DNA of 64,000 nt, taken from Lithodes maja (taxonomy: Eukaryota; Arthropoda; Malacostraca; Decapoda; Lithodidae). Made by a program: the position numbers and the translations under genes. The DNA is taken from NCBI GenBank assembly GCA_037953745.1, contig JBAKBP010003170.1, positions 62,001-126,000 on the forward strand, given 5' to 3'. The notes beneath the pieces were generated by a model. It searched no databases and was not told where the DNA came from. It saw only the letters and a program-made list of their open reading frames with translations. Positions 43,338 through 55,985 of the stretch are shown piece by piece; within the stretch, counting starts at the first letter, position 1, and each line of letters begins with the position of its first letter.

Positions 43338-44003
43338 ACATCCGCAAAGTTAAAGGCAACGGTGAGCCAGTTGCTCCGATCTTTGCTGAGAACTCTCCCA
43401 AGGGAGTTGCAAAGGAGTCATTTGAGAGAACTTGTGACCTGTTAGGTAAAATCATACTCAGCAGAAAAAATAGTGTTATCGCTCACATCAAATCTCTGGA
43501 CCAAAGCTGGCCTCACTAACGGTGCTGTGGGAGTAGTCCATTCCATCATCTATGAAGACAAGGTAAAGCCTCCATCACTCCCCATTGCTATTATTGCTAC
43601 TTTCAGAGATTACATTGGCCCATCATATCTACCTAGCATTCCTAAATCAGTTCCCATCTGCCCAGTGAAGAGAGATCGGATGACTAATAAAGTTCACTGT
43701 TCAAGAGTAATGCTTCCAATAATCCTAGGTTATGCTCTATCCATCCACAAGCTCCAAGGATCAACTTGCGACAAGGTCATCCTCAACCCAGGAGAAAGGG
43801 AATTTGCCAGCGGTCTGCTTCTGATCGTAGCAACTAGAACAAAAACTTACCAAGGCCTTGCATTTCATCCTTTCCCCAACTTTGAGCAAGTTAGGAAGTC
43901 AAAATCCCTGAGGCAAAGACTCAAAGAGGAGGGAAGATTGATAGATCTAGAGAAAGTAACATTATCAAAGTATCAAAATATCATGAATAGTTATGGTAAT
44001 TAA

Positions 44004-44235
44004 AGTATCTGATAGTGGAATTATGACATTTCTTGTAGCCTTTTTGTAGGAACAAATTATCCAGTAGGCTACTGTACATAATTAATATTAAATACTTTTA
44101 GATATGTATATACGGGACATGTTAACCTGATAGGCTATGTGTGTAGTTAGTGGAACCAGGCAATCCTTGAAAATAGTAAGGTACCGTACATATTTATAAG
44201 AATTTACTTGATGAATATTGAATGCAATTTGCAAG
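44004..44235. other. Intergenic spacer
   Basis: AT-rich, with nothing recognisable. It separates the helicase relic from the (ATT)n 3' tail of the L2-like LINE. Confidence 0.5.
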
Positions 44236-46172
44236 TAATAATAAATAATAATAATAAGCATGTTACTTATTTCTCATAAGCGCCAATTTTTCCGAAGAAT
44301 TCACTAGCGCTCGAAAAGAGAAAGAAAAAAGAACAAAAATCAATGCATCAAAAGAAGGCTTATATACAACACACATTTAACAATCACTAGCAGTGGCAAA
44401 ATAGCCTAAACTCTATAGCCATCTGTCATGACACCTCTCTCAAGATCAGCTTCTCTCAAAGAGAAAAGTCTTAAGTTGTCTCTTGAAGCATTCAACAGAA
44501 CTCAGTTGTCTCATGGACAGCGGCAACCTGTTATACAACCTCGGAGCCATGTAGGAGAATGACCTCTCTAAGAAAGAAGACTGCTGGAAAGCCCTTGGTT
44601 CATCAAGACGAAAATGGTTATTGTCATGACGCACAACTACACCATGGTGTGCCGGTGGGCGCCTGAGCAGCTCCGCAAGGTACCCAGGCTCACCAAATTT
44701 GAGAACCTTAAAAGTCACCAAACACAACTTAAATTCTATTCTTGCTCTTACTGGCAGCCAGTGCAGTTCTATGTGAAGAGATGTAGTAGGAGTTCTAGGT
44801 GGAACACCAAAAATTAGTCTTGCGGCCCTGTTAAGAACAGACTGAACTTTCTTCAAAATATAATTTGGAAGACCCACCAACAGGGCATTGCAATAATCAA
44901 CACGAGAGAAGACCAATGAGTGAACCAACGTCAGGAGGCAACGTCTGGTTATAAACGGCTTCACCAAATAGAGATTTCTGATGTGCAAGTAACAACTTTT
45001 AACTATCTGGTTTACATGCTCTTTGAAATCTAATCGGGAGTTCACATATACACCCAGATTTCGAACAGAGTTGGCCGGTCGCAGCTGAGATCCACCCACA
45101 TTGATGGAGAGGGCACCTACTATATCATCAGCTCTTCTATTTCCTCGGATGATGAGAATATCAGTTTTACCATCATTTAGTTTAAGTTTTCTCGCTCTCA
45201 TCCAGTTCTTGATATCAGACATCAACAATTCCATCTTACTCCGTATATCAACTATATTTGTGATTCTCACATAAATCTGGGTGTCATCTGCATAAAAGTG
45301 AAAGGTGACATTATGTGCACGAAGCAGAAGAGACAAACTGCTAATATAAATTATAAATAGGATAGGACCTAAAACTGATCCCTGCGGAACACCATACTGC
45401 AGGGGTGTCGAGTCCGAGACCACTTGATTTACCATCACACTCTGGGATCTACCTGACAAGTACGACCCAAGAAGCAAGAGAGCGGAGTCACGCACACCAC
45501 AATCATAAAGATCACTCAATAACAACTCGTGATCCACTGTGTCAAAAGCCGCAGAGAGATCAAGCAAGACCAATAGTGAGGCCACACCATTGCAAATGTT
45601 CTCAACTAGATCATTATGTACTCTAATCAATGCTGTTTCAGTTGAATGATGCTGTCGGTAAGCAGACTGAAAAATTGGGATAGTTTCATTCTGCTGAAGT
45701 AGTGGTTGTAATTGGTCAAGTATTGCACGCTCTAATATCTTTGATATGAAGGACAGGTTGGAGACAGGACGATAGTTCAACATGTTCTCAACATCAAGTC
45801 CAGGTTTCTTTAGAGTAGGTCGGAGTAGTGCATGCTTTTCAGAATGTGGGAAGCTACCTTCAGAGAAGCACTTATTAATTATTTTGGAAATAAACTCAAC
45901 TGTGTGATCATAGACTCTTGGTAGCTTGGAAACATTTATGGGATCCAACGGGCAAAATGTTTTATTGAGGTTTCTTATGTAGGACGAGATCATGTCCACC
46001 TCTACTGAGTGAAAGGATGAGAGGACATTATTAGGAATGTGTCGGGGTTGGAGTACAACTGAAAGTTCTTCACCAACAGAAGCATCATCCAGTTCCTGTC
46101 TTATGCGAGTTATCTTGCCAGCAAAAAATGCCACAAAGTTGGCAGCCAACTCGGCATCAGGTACAGAAGGTC

Positions 46173-46660
46173 TTAACCCTCCAGCCCCGGCTATGTATTA
46201 TATATATATTCCTCGAAATCCGGGTGTTTTGGCCGAAAAACGTCTAGGCTAGGCTACCGTATATTCGTTAATCAGACTGCTTCCCGCATTCCCGCGCATC
46301 CCCAAGCGTAGCTGTGTTATTTACCTGTAGAATGGCATTAAGTAGAGCTCTCTAAGTCAACTGGTTGAGCTGTGATGATGATTTCATTGGAGATAACTTT
46401 ATGGCCAAAACAGCCACTTTACACCACTTTTCGATACTTAACAACAACATACAGGCACACAAGAACAAGCGACGCTCTCCTTCTTGTGGCCGGAGATGCG
46501 GAGCGTCGGTCCAGCCGGCTGTTGTTTACATGCGTCGGACCGACGCCGTGCACAGCAAGCTCACAGGCTGTGACGTCATGGGTGTTTAAGGGACCATCCG
46601 GGTTTCTGTTACATGCTTTTTTATGGGCGTTCAATAGCCCATCCGGGAACGGAGGGTTAA
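46173..46660 (+). mobile_element. TTAA element family I, copy 2 (488 bp)
   Basis: Same termini and length as the copy at 37987. It interrupts the L2-like RT. TTAA at 46173-46176 and 46657-46660. Confidence 0.85.
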
Positions 46661-46990
46661 GCTGACTCTTGTTTTTCCAAGTAAACTGTTTACAATTGAA
46701 GCCAACCTCCTCTGGTCGTTACCACACGAGTCAACTTTTCCCTGATAATACACTTTCTTTTCATCTTTGATTTTGTGGACCACAGCTCTTCTGGCTGACA
46801 GATATTGCAACCATGTAGAGTCTGTTTTATTTTTCCGCCATTCACGTTCAGCTCTTCTACGCGCTCTTCTACGCGCTCTTCTAAGAAATTTAACTCGAGT
46901 GCTATACCAGGGCGAATCATCTCGTACTATGATTTTCTTCTCTACTTCTGGACAGTGATGATCGAACACTAATTTAAGTGCATTTCCATG

Positions 46991-46997
46991 TACTGTA
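46991..46997. other. TACTGTA footprint-like insertion in the L2-like LINE
   Basis: No paralogue is available here, but removing CTGTA brings the endonuclease-side and RT-side frames into phase. Confidence 0.6.
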
Positions 46998-47022
46998 CCT
47001 CCACCAGCTCATCTGAAGTAAG

Positions 47023-49086
47023 TGTGGTAAACTATCAATGGAAGTTAAATATTACTAAGCTATAATGAATCAAATAAAATCAATCTAAATGAAAACTACT
47101 CTATATCTAAATTGAATTCAATCTGAAACAAGCTAATTTATATCCAAAGGTCTCACATAACAAATGTATATATAGGGTAAGGTTATAAGGGTTAATATTA
47201 GCCAGGAATTAACTCACCAATAGTTCCACGTGGCAATGAGGCAAGGGAGAACGTTTTATCCAATATGGCGGTGGACAATGGGGAACGAGACTTCGGTCCC
47301 AAGACTCGAGTCAAGTTAAAGAAAGAATAAATGATTACATGGGAATGGACATGATTATTATAATGTATGCTTATCTATCAGTCAGTCATGATGTCGATGA
47401 GAGCGTCGTGATGGTGTAGCTGAGTGTATTGCTGTATGTGTATTGTGATTACAGGCACAAAAGCACGATCAACTGAGGGCGGAAAATTGGATGTTAACTG
47501 GTTGGTGTTCGTGAAGGCTCTGGCGTACCTCAAAAGCACACCTTGCTGCCTTGGCAAACCGCCAGGAGCCCAAATGATCGTACCGCATTTAGGTTGCTCT
47601 ATACGATAAATTATATTAATATATACGATAAATTCATATATACAGTAAACTTCCGTTAATCCAAAGGGCAGGGGACCGGCCCTCGTTCGGATTAGTGGAT
47701 TTTTCGGATTATCGGACTTTACCCCTATGAACCTGTGTATGACGAAAACATCGAGACATTAGGCCACCCAAATGACACAATGGTGCACACACACATATCA
47801 TATGTTCATGAAATCACTTCAAAAGTTTACCATTGTCATTGTAGCCTATTACCTACTTCAAAACATTCAGATTAATGGTCAAAGGAATCTGCTGATATAA
47901 ACGTCTTCTTCTTCTTCCGAGTTTGTCTTGCTCTTTAAGATCAGATGTGGTTCGGGAAGTAATGCCTTAACAACGGCACCTCCCTGAGAAGTTCTTGTAA
48001 TTTTCCTTTTGTGATTTTTTTGAACCTGTGTATGACGAAAACATCGAGACATTAGGCCACCCAAATGACACAATGGTGCACACACACATATCATATGTTC
48101 ATGAAATCACTTCAAAAGTTTACCATTGTCATTGTAGCCTATTACCTACTTCAAAACATTCAGATTAATGGTCAAAGGAATCTGCTGATATAAACGTCTT
48201 CTTCTTCTTCCGTCTACTAGCAAGTTTGTCTTGCTCTTTAAGATCAGATGTGGTTCGGGAAGTAATGCCTTAACAACGGCACCTCCCTGAGAAGTTCTTG
48301 TAATTTTCCTTTTGTGATTTTCCTTTTGTGATGTGCTCTGTTATATTATATTGTATTGAAAGCACCCTTGTCTTGTTGTCTTGAAAGCACCCTTGGGACG
48401 CTCCGATCACTGAACTATAAATAGTAGCGTATCGGAACGTCCAAAGGTGCGTTTTCAAGCTCAAGGCTAATACATCCAAAGGTGCGTTTTCAAGCTCAAG
48501 ACTGAATGCGCTTGCAGAAAATGCGGTGCAAGCCAGTAGCGCATCGGAGCGTCCCAAGGATGCGTTCAAGAGCAAAACAAACTCTCTAGCAGACGATGTG
48601 GAAGAAGAAGAAGAAGAAGAAGGTGTTTACGTTTATATCAGTAGCTTCCTTTGACCATTAATCTGAATGTTTTGAAGTAGGTAATAGGCTACAATGACAA
48701 TGGTAAACTTTTAAAGTGAATTCATGAACATATGATATGTGTGTGCTCCATTATGTGTCATTTGAGTGGCCTAATGCCTCAAAAAGGGGACTTTGGGACT
48801 TCTTGAAATTCGGACCATCGGGAGAATTCGGATTTGGCCTCAAATTGAAAAATTCGGACTATTGGGAGATTCGAATCATCGGTCGTCGGATTAACAGACT
48901 TTTACTGTACTACATAAGACCATGGCAATATTGCTTAATAGCATATTAGGCCTTTTATAACTTAACTTATTTACAATCTTATAATATACGATCTACTCGT
49001 CCTACGTCGTGCTGTAGGAGAGATCGTGACGTCACAGAGACATACGAGATCACAAAAGAGTCATATTCTATCGTATTTATACGATA
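47023..49086 (-). repeat. BEL-2 3' LTR, interrupted by a pogo-like element
   Basis: LTR parts 47023-47642 and 48908-49086 (reading TGTGGTAAAC...CGATA on plus). The palindromic CRE-type site recurs at about 49027. The pogo-like element sits in the TATATA tract of the LTR. Confidence 0.85.
47643..48907 (-). mobile_element. Pogo/Tc1-like non-autonomous element, copy 2, with internal duplication
   Basis: Starts CAGTAAACTTCCG and ends ...CAGACTTTTACTG with TA on both sides (47641-47642, 48908-48909). Removing it with one TA gives exactly the LTR sequence seen in the BEL-1 5' LTR. A block of about 295 bases is tandemly repeated at about 47729-48021 and 48022-48320, which explains the greater length than the 807-base copy at 18089. 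The same foldback interior is present. No transposase. Confidence 0.85.
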
Positions 49087-49125
49087 CACTCCCCCCACAA
49101 AAAAGACCTGAACCCCACCTTAAAC

Positions 49126-49440
49126 CTAAAGTTGCCCAGAGGCTATCTTCTGACGCCACAAGTCGACGGCGCCAGCAGCAGCGCGTCTGGGACGCGTCCC
49201 GGTCCGAGAATGATCACCATCAGTAAGAGGCGAGTCGTTCCTTTGAGAATCCTCGGACCCAGCAATAACAGGTGGAGCCTCAGATTGCAATGCGGAATCG
49301 AGCTCCAAAGCGTACAAACGTGCGATAGGACGAACAGTAGTTCCAGTGGCTGTCTTCAAAAGCGCCACCCGCTCTACAGAGTCTGCCCCCTTGTATACCT
49401 CCAATACGCTGCCTAATTTCCAGTATAAACGAGAACTATC
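49126..49440 (-). pseudogene. BEL-2 integrase C-terminal tail
   Basis: Minus-strand end of the polyprotein (ARLYALELDSALQ, then VDLWRQKIASGQL and stop at 49126-49128), separated from the rest by the RTE-like LINE. It matches 38502-38798 of BEL-1. Confidence 0.8.
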
Positions 49441-49446
49441 TTCTTT

Positions 49447-51142
49447 GAAAGATGAAAATGGAGAATTACTAGTGGAACCAGTTGAAGTGAGGAAAAGATA
49501 TGCCAAGTATTTTGAATCTTTGTTAAATACAAGAGATGGAAGAGAAGCAGTGATTGAAGCAGAGGTGGATGGAGATAGGTTACCCAGGCCACCCAGGTGG
49601 CAGGGAATGAATGAAAGGATTGAGGAAAATGAAGTGAAAGAAGCAGTGAAACAAATGAGAGCGGGAAAAGCAGAAGGTTTGGATGGTATTGCTGTGGAGT
49701 GTATAAAGAAGGGTGGAGATGTGATAATAGATTGGTTGGTGAGACTTTTCAACGTGTGCTTTGTTGTGTCAAGGGTACCAATAGACTGGAAGAGTGCATG
49801 TATTGTGCCGTTGTACAAGGGGAAGGGAGATCGGCAGGAGTGTTCAAGTTATAGAGGTATTAGTTTATTGTCAGTGGTTGGAAAGCTGTATGGCAGGGTG
49901 TTGATAGAGAGGATAATAAAGTGTACAGAAGTTGCAATAGGAGAAGAACAGTGCGGTTTTAGGAGGGGAAGAGGGTGCGTGGATCAGATGTTTGCAGTAA
50001 GACAGTTATGCGAGAAGTATTTAGAGAAGCATAAGGAGATATTTTGGGCTTTTATGGACTTGGAAAAAGCGTATGATCGTGTGGACCGTGAAGCAATGTG
50101 GAAGGTGTTAAGGATTTATGAAATAGGAGGAAATTTGTTAGAAGCAGTTAAGAGTTTTTATGAAGGGAGCAGAGCATGTGTGAGAGTAGGAAATGGTGAG
50201 TTGAGTGAATGGTTTGAGGTAAAGGTAGGTTTGCGACAGGGTTGTGTAATGTCACCATGGCTGTTTAATATGTTTATGGATGGTGTGGTGAGGGAGGTGA
50301 AAAGGAGAACTATGGGAAGAGGATTGGGTTTAGTAGGAAAGAATGGTAGAGATTGGGAGTTGAATCAGTTGCTGTTCGCTGATGACACAGCATTGGTGGC
50401 GGATTCTGATGAGAAACTGCAGCGGGTAGTCAAAGAGTTTGGTGTGGTTTGTGGAAGGAGGAAACTGAAGGTGAACGTCAATAAAAGTAAAGTAATGGTG
50501 TGTAATAGGGGAGAGCATAGGGTGAATCTAGATGTGAGGCTGGATGGGGAAATATTGGAACAAGTAGAGTGTTTTAAATATCTAGGAGGAACGATAAGCA
50601 GGAGTGGAGGTATGGAAGTGGAGGTAAAACAGAGAGTGTGTGAAGGAAGGAAGGTTTTCGGAGCAATGGGAAGTATGTGGAAGACGAGAAATCTCGGAGT
50701 GAAAGTAAAAAGTGCACTGTATCAAGGAATTGTTGTGCCAACAGTGATGTATGGGGCTGAGACATGGGCTCTGAAGAAAAAGGAGAAAAGAGGGCTGGAT
50801 GTGATGGAGATGAGCTGCTTGAGGAGTATGTGTGGAGTTACTCGTAGAGACAGATTGAGGAATGAAGAGATACGTAGGAGAGTGGGGCAGCAGGAACATT
50901 TGTCAGCCAGAGTGGACAGAAGGGTGCTGAGCTGGTATGGTCATGTTGAACGAATGAGAGATGAAAGGCTTACAAAGAGAATATGTGAGTCAGGTACAAG
51001 GGGAGATAGAAGGGCAGGAAGACCCCCATTGAGATGGAGAGACTGTGTAAGAAAGGCTTTGGATGATAGAGGAATGACTATAGATCAGGCAGGGGAAGTG
51101 GTGGTGGACAGGAGTGAATGGAGAATGCTTGTGAATAGTTGA
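49447..51142 (+). CDS. RTE-like reverse transcriptase, N-truncated but open
   Basis: One uninterrupted frame covers all RT blocks: IVPLYKGKGDRQEC, YRGISLLS, EQCGFRRGRGCVDQ, FMDLEKAYDRVD, GLRQGCVMSPWLFN, the catalytic LLFADDTAL, and the C-terminal WYGHVERMRDERLTKRI motif with a GRPPLRW block. It ends at TGA 51140-51142. Lack of stops and frameshifts indicates recent insertion. The frame technically extends back into BEL sequence to 49346, but the LINE part begins at 49447. It is dead on arrival, having no endonuclease or promoter. Confidence 0.85.
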
Positions 51143-51535
51143 GTGAACACGTGGTCATTTGGAGTAAGGGGTCGGGCGCAAGTTCGACTAGATAATAGTC
51201 CATCAGGCGCCTGGCCCGGGGGGACGATTAATATGAAGGGTGTGCCTGGAAGTGTGGTGGGAGGGCTTGTGGCTTTGGCTCCGCTGCATGTCTGCCTGCC
51301 GAGATCGGAACCTCTCCGGGTGGTCAGGGGCCGGGGGAGTGCTGGAGCGACCTTGGTAACCCTGGTCTCTGGGTCTTCTCCTGGGTGACCTGGATGTGTG
51401 TGAGTTTGTGTTTTTTATCTGTGTTTATTTTTTGTTTTATGTTGTTTTTGTGTTTTCCCTGTTCTTGCTCTGTCTTGAGTCGGCTACCCCCAAAATGGGG
51501 ATTGGGCCTGAGCATATAGATAGATAGATAGGTAG
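49447..51535 (+). mobile_element. RTE-like LINE, 5'-truncated, with (ATAG)n tail
   Basis: Flanked by a 9-bp duplication, ATCTTCTTT, at 49438-49446 and 51536-51544. Joining the flanks restores BEL integrase sequence as in BEL-1. The 3' UTR (51143-51517) ends in GATAGATAGATA. The endonuclease is missing through 5' truncation. Confidence 0.9.
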
Positions 51536-51544
51536 ATCTTCTTT

Positions 51545-53284
51545 AATTAAAACAACTTCACCAACTGTAGGTGCCGTTGGTCTACCAGAGGGAGTAACAC
51601 TCCTTTCCCTCAATGCTAGCAGATATTCACTAATCCACCGTTTCCTAAAATCCTCGATTATCCTGGATATATACTGGTATCTCTTAGACACCGCTACCTC
51701 AGAGTACAACGAGGGATCCTCTAACTCTACTATGGACTGAAAATCAGATGGAAACGCAGTCAATGGTTTTCCATATAGCAAGTGAGCTGGCGTTAATGGT
51801 AGTGGTTCTTGCAGGTCGGTGTACACATATGTAAGCGGGCGATCATTCACGACTGCCTCTATCTCTGTGAGGACTGTCGTCAACTCACTTTTCTTTAATA
51901 GAGCACGTCCTACAACCACTCTTAGTCCTGACTTTACTATGCCGACACATCGTTCCCACATTCCACCAAACCAAGGTGCCTTAACTGGAATGAACCTCCA
52001 TTCGCACTTCTTCTCTCCCAAAAAAGTGATGACAGTAGGATCACTACTCATATCCTTTAGATATTTTGATGCTTGGACATAAGTGGGAGCATTGTCGCTA
52101 AGAATGAGTTGAGGGAATGAACGACGGGCACAAAACCGTCTAAACGCCAACATAAATTCTTCGCTAGACATATTATCACATAGTTCTAGGTGTACCGCTC
52201 GAGACGTCGCACAGGTAAACAATAATATATAAACCTTCTCATGCTCCCTCGTCTTCAATGCCCCTGTGTAATCTAATCCTACCGCTTGGAAAGGTTCTAC
52301 GTGCTTTACACGGCATTCAGGTAGAGGTGGAGCTGGTCCAGTTGCATATGGTTTACCCTTTAGTCTCTGGCATATTACACACTTTCTCACTACGCGTCGA
52401 GCTACTTGTCGAACTCTGGGTATCCACCATGTGAGACGTAAATTTGATATAATATAACATACCCCGTAGTGTTTTACTTCCCTATGTGCACGTATGATCA
52501 ATAGATCAGTAACGTGATGTCTTGTTGGCATAAGTATAGGTCGGTTTGTGCCGTCTGGTACACCCGACCACTTCAGGCGACCCTCACACCTGATGAGGCC
52601 ATTGTCTAGGTGCAACCTTAGTTGACGCACTATATTAGGCATTAATGTCTTATTCGAGCTTTTCAAGGATTCTAATTCATTGGAAAAGGTTTCTATTTGA
52701 ACCCATTTGGTCAAAGTTACTTCAGCTGCTTTAAATTCACGAGCATCAATGTTGTGACCCCTGTTGCAGAGTTGGCCCGTTACTTTAAGCTTGAGATTGG
52801 ATACATATCGCAACACCCAAGCTACAACTCTGACTAGTTTATTATAGTCACCGAATCTTGCCCACTTCATGATAGGACCCGGTGGCTCATTTGGTTGGGC
52901 TGTAACTGCCACTGTTTCCAGTGGCAGAAGTCCCTCACCAACAGCATGCCATATCGTCCATTCACTTTCATGGAGCAGCCACTTTGGACCATGCCACCAC
53001 AATTCGGACTTCATTAACTGGCTAGCCGTTATACCCCTAGTTATGAGATCACTAGGGTTTTCCTTTGTATTTACATAATGATAAGCAACGTCTGGCAAAA
53101 GGGCTCTAATCTCATCTACCCTATTTCGCACATAAACTGGCAGAGACTTCTTGCTATGTATCCAGTTGAGTGCGACCTGACTATCGCACCATACATGAAC
53201 GATTTCAATATTTAATTCGCTCTCGTATGCTGCGCGTACATGTTGCACCAGACGTGCTAATAGCAGCATGGCAGTCAATTCCAT
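51545..53284 (-). pseudogene. BEL-2 RNase H and integrase
   Basis: An open minus-strand frame. RNase H carries MELTAMLLLARLV and HVWCDSQVALNWIH. The integrase zinc domain has HREVKHYGV and CVICQRLKG. The catalytic core has Asp in GLDYTG, Asp in LSDNAPTY, and Glu in the PWFGGMWE block. The Bel-type C-terminal domain with GEVVL is cut by the LINE at 51545. It is preceded by a 5-bp TACTGTA insertion (53364-53370) that shifts it out of frame with RT. The full core here confirms that BEL-1's integrase is deleted. Confidence 0.85.
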
Positions 53285-53334
53285 TTTAGGGATAGTTACC
53301 TTTTTAACCGGGGCTACCTTGGCCCGGGCTGTAA

Positions 53335-55985
53335 CTAAATGTGCCCCAAATGAAGTAACAACATACTGTATATGGCTACCCCGTATGCCGTGGCGCTAGC
53401 ATCGCAAAACGTGTGTAACGTAACGTCACCGAACGCCGCCACTTTACGAGGTATAGGTTTAGTACATAGGATGGCATATTCATTCAACAACAATGTCCCT
53501 TGGTTATTCAAGTCCTCGGGCAAACTGTCATCCCATCCTATCTTACGTCTCCAAACTTCCTGCATTAGAATCCTAGCTCTTATGGTAACGGGTAATGCTA
53601 GACCCAAAGGATCAAAAAATTGCGCAACTTTGCTCAACAGACTTCTTTTTGTGTGCGCTCCTGTCTGCTGAGCAAAAGACCTTGTTTGAAAAGTTAGTAT
53701 GTCATGTTTAGGTTGCCAGATCATCCCCAAATTTCTGGACTTTTCCTGGTTAAGAGATGCCGTACCATCCACTTGTATTAAACTCTGAAGATCTTCACTA
53801 TTAGTAACCCACTCGCGGAGAAATAGATGTGCATCCGCAAACAATCTGCGTGCTTGCCAGTATGCATACAACAAATCATCTTGACTATCGCTAGTACCCT
53901 GCAAATTGTCAATGTATAATCCGCGAGATAGTTTACTTGTGTCCTCATGAGTGTCAGCTAGATGTTTTCTGTTTGTGGCATTTAACAAAAACTGCGAGCA
54001 AGTGGCCCCAAAGAGTACAACCCGAAAACGGTATATTATAATGGGACTTTCAGAGTCGCTAATGTCGCCGAACCAAAGAAAGCGGGTAACATCTCTATCT
54101 TCCTCCTTCAGCTTGACCATCAAGAATGCCTTCTCGATGTCACTGGTATAGGCGTACTTCCCCAGCCTAAACCGCAATAGATGTTGGGACAGGTCCGACA
54201 CCATGGACGGACCTGTCAACAGGCAGTCATTTAGACTGGGTTGTTGTCCTTGGTGGGCAGAACAGTCATACACCACCCGTATTGGTGTGGTGACGCTGTC
54301 TTTCTTTACCCCATGATGGGCCAGATAGTGAACCCTACCCTTCTTACACGGTTCCCTGACATCGACTCTCTCTATAAAGCCCCTATCCTCATAACTCCGA
54401 AATACATCGTCATACGCCTGGCGCGTGCTCGGTTCGTTAGACAATTTCCGCTGCAATGCGCGCAAGCGACCTAATGCCAAACCATAGTTGGTAGGCAGGC
54501 TTATCTCACTGTTCTTCCAGGGTAAACTAACTTTATATTGCTTGTCTGAGGCACAGTAGCACACAGACTCGTCAAACCTTTGTAGCGCAACTTCCGAGTC
54601 ATAATCAGTCTCCATAGGATTAATGTCTATGTGATCCAATCTCCACAGTCGTTCCAGGTCGAACTCGGCAGCCATCTTAGGGTCACTAGGTTGGGAATCC
54701 TCCCTTCCCAACTCCTCTGCCGCGGTTACATTGACTCTATATATCGAGACCGTGTCGACCAGGACCTTTGACTGTGTAGTATGCACCTTTCCGCTCATGC
54801 AGTATCCAAATTTAGTGGGGATTAAAACTACACCACACATCTTTTTAAATCCAGGGTATACTACTTCATAATAATGATCCACACCAAGTAGAACATGCAC
54901 CTCACTCTGATTTCCCATGGGATCTGACAAGTTAACCCCTTTGCTACGTAATGCGTGTTCCACCTTCTTCACACCCACAGATACATATTCTGGTAGGGTG
55001 TCTACTACGATACAAGTCATAAAGTACCGGTTTTTACGATAGAAATATGAAATCTCCGCTATCTCGTAGTCTTGTTTATCAGTAACCCCTGTGAAGCCCT
55101 GTAATCGAAGAGTCTCAGCCCCTACGATTCGGTGCTTCAGTCCCACTAGTACGGACCTCTTTATAAAGGAACGTTGAGACCCTTGATCTAGAAGTACCCG
55201 ACAAACTTTGTTACTGTCATTACCTTCCATGGGAATCTGTATTGTGGGCAATATAGTGGTGTCTTGCGTGCTACCTAGTGTCACAGTTGTAGTACCCTCA
55301 TTTTTGACGTCTTTGACTTTATCCGCTGTAGGACACAACTTATCAAAGTGATGTCCTTTGCAGTGCCGACAGGGCCTTAAGTATGTAGCAGTACATTGTC
55401 CCTGCTTACCATGTTCCCCACTTAGACAACCTACACATAGCTTCAATCTTTTCGCCTGTGCTAGTTTTGTCTCATTTGTTGGGTATTTTATGCAGAAACT
55501 CCATTTATGTTTGTTGTTACATAGCTTACATAGAATCTGAGCAGGTTTCTTATACACACCCTCTTTCTTTACTTTAGTCCCCACTGTCATGCTTATTGTT
55601 CCCCTCTTCTCCACATTCCCACTCCCTCCCGACACATACATTCTCCCTTTGTTCAACTGTAGATTATTGATCTCCTTACTGAACTGAGTTTTGAATTCCC
55701 CCAGCTCAAATGATCTTACCTTATCAAGTATTGCCATAGGAAGCTTCTGACGCAAGATAATGACTATCATTTCCTGCGTGGTAAGCCCTAGGGTGTCTAG
55801 CGATCGAGTATGGCACTCCATATTTGCCCTGAAGTTTGTCAACTCATCAACCTTATACTGTGGTTCTGCGAGCCCCAACAAGGCAACAACATGGGCCATC
55901 TTCAACTGCTCTCTATCCCCGTATATGGACTCTAATAGGTGTACCGCTTCAAGATAACTACCACCCACTACTGCAAAATCCTCTA
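53335..55985 (-). pseudogene. BEL-2 gag C-part, protease and reverse transcriptase
   Basis: One 877-residue minus-strand frame. Gag Cys/His knuckles (CKLCNNKHKWSFC, CVGC, CRHCKGHHFDKLC) are followed by the DQGSQRSF protease, the ERLWRLDHIDINPME linker, and RT with TPIRVVYDCSAHQ, YTSDIEKAFLMV and the palm, then the connection to KRSLLSKVAQFFDPLG. It is interrupted upstream by a TTAA element at 55986 and downstream by the TACTGTA scar near 53364. Otherwise undamaged. Confidence 0.85.
53364..53370. other. TACTGTA footprint-like insertion in BEL-2 pol
   Basis: BEL-1 (plus-strand about 35697-35703) has a single TA here. The 5-base gain ends the RT frame and separates it from RNase H. Confidence 0.8.

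Larger units (their letters stand above)
41930..44003 (+). pseudogene. PIF1-family helicase relic (possibly Helitron-derived)
   Basis: The N-terminal part (about 41930-42900) has a Walker A motif, SGAAGTGKSF, at about 42207, APSGTAA, a Walker B-like VIDEKSM near 42479, and GDWKQLPPVCD at about 42601. The C-terminal part (43473-44003) has HKLQGSTCDKVIL and the end of the helicase core. Several stops, a 34-35-bp tandem duplication at 42385-42454, and an inserted retroposon (42924-43337) break it. PIF1-like helicase cores in invertebrate genomes often come from Helitron Rep-Hel proteins. No Rep domain or Helitron terminus was found here, so the origin is open. Confidence 0.75.
44236..47022 (-). 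pseudogene. L2-like LINE, endonuclease-RT linker, RT and 3' end
   Basis: Minus strand. 46631-46969 carries the linker (SPWYSTRVKFLRRARRR) and start of RT. After a TTAA element (46173-46660), RT continues 46149-44446 with NYRPVSNLSFISKILER, STETALIRV, DLSAAFDTVDHELL, GVPQGSVLGP and the FYADDTQIY catalytic box, to a stop at 44446. A 3' UTR with an AGCGC/GGCGC motif ends in (ATT)n at 44236-44260. It is joined, beyond BEL-2, to the endonuclease at 63357-63956. Apart from insertions and a 5-bp scar at 46991-46997, RT is open. Confidence 0.85.
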
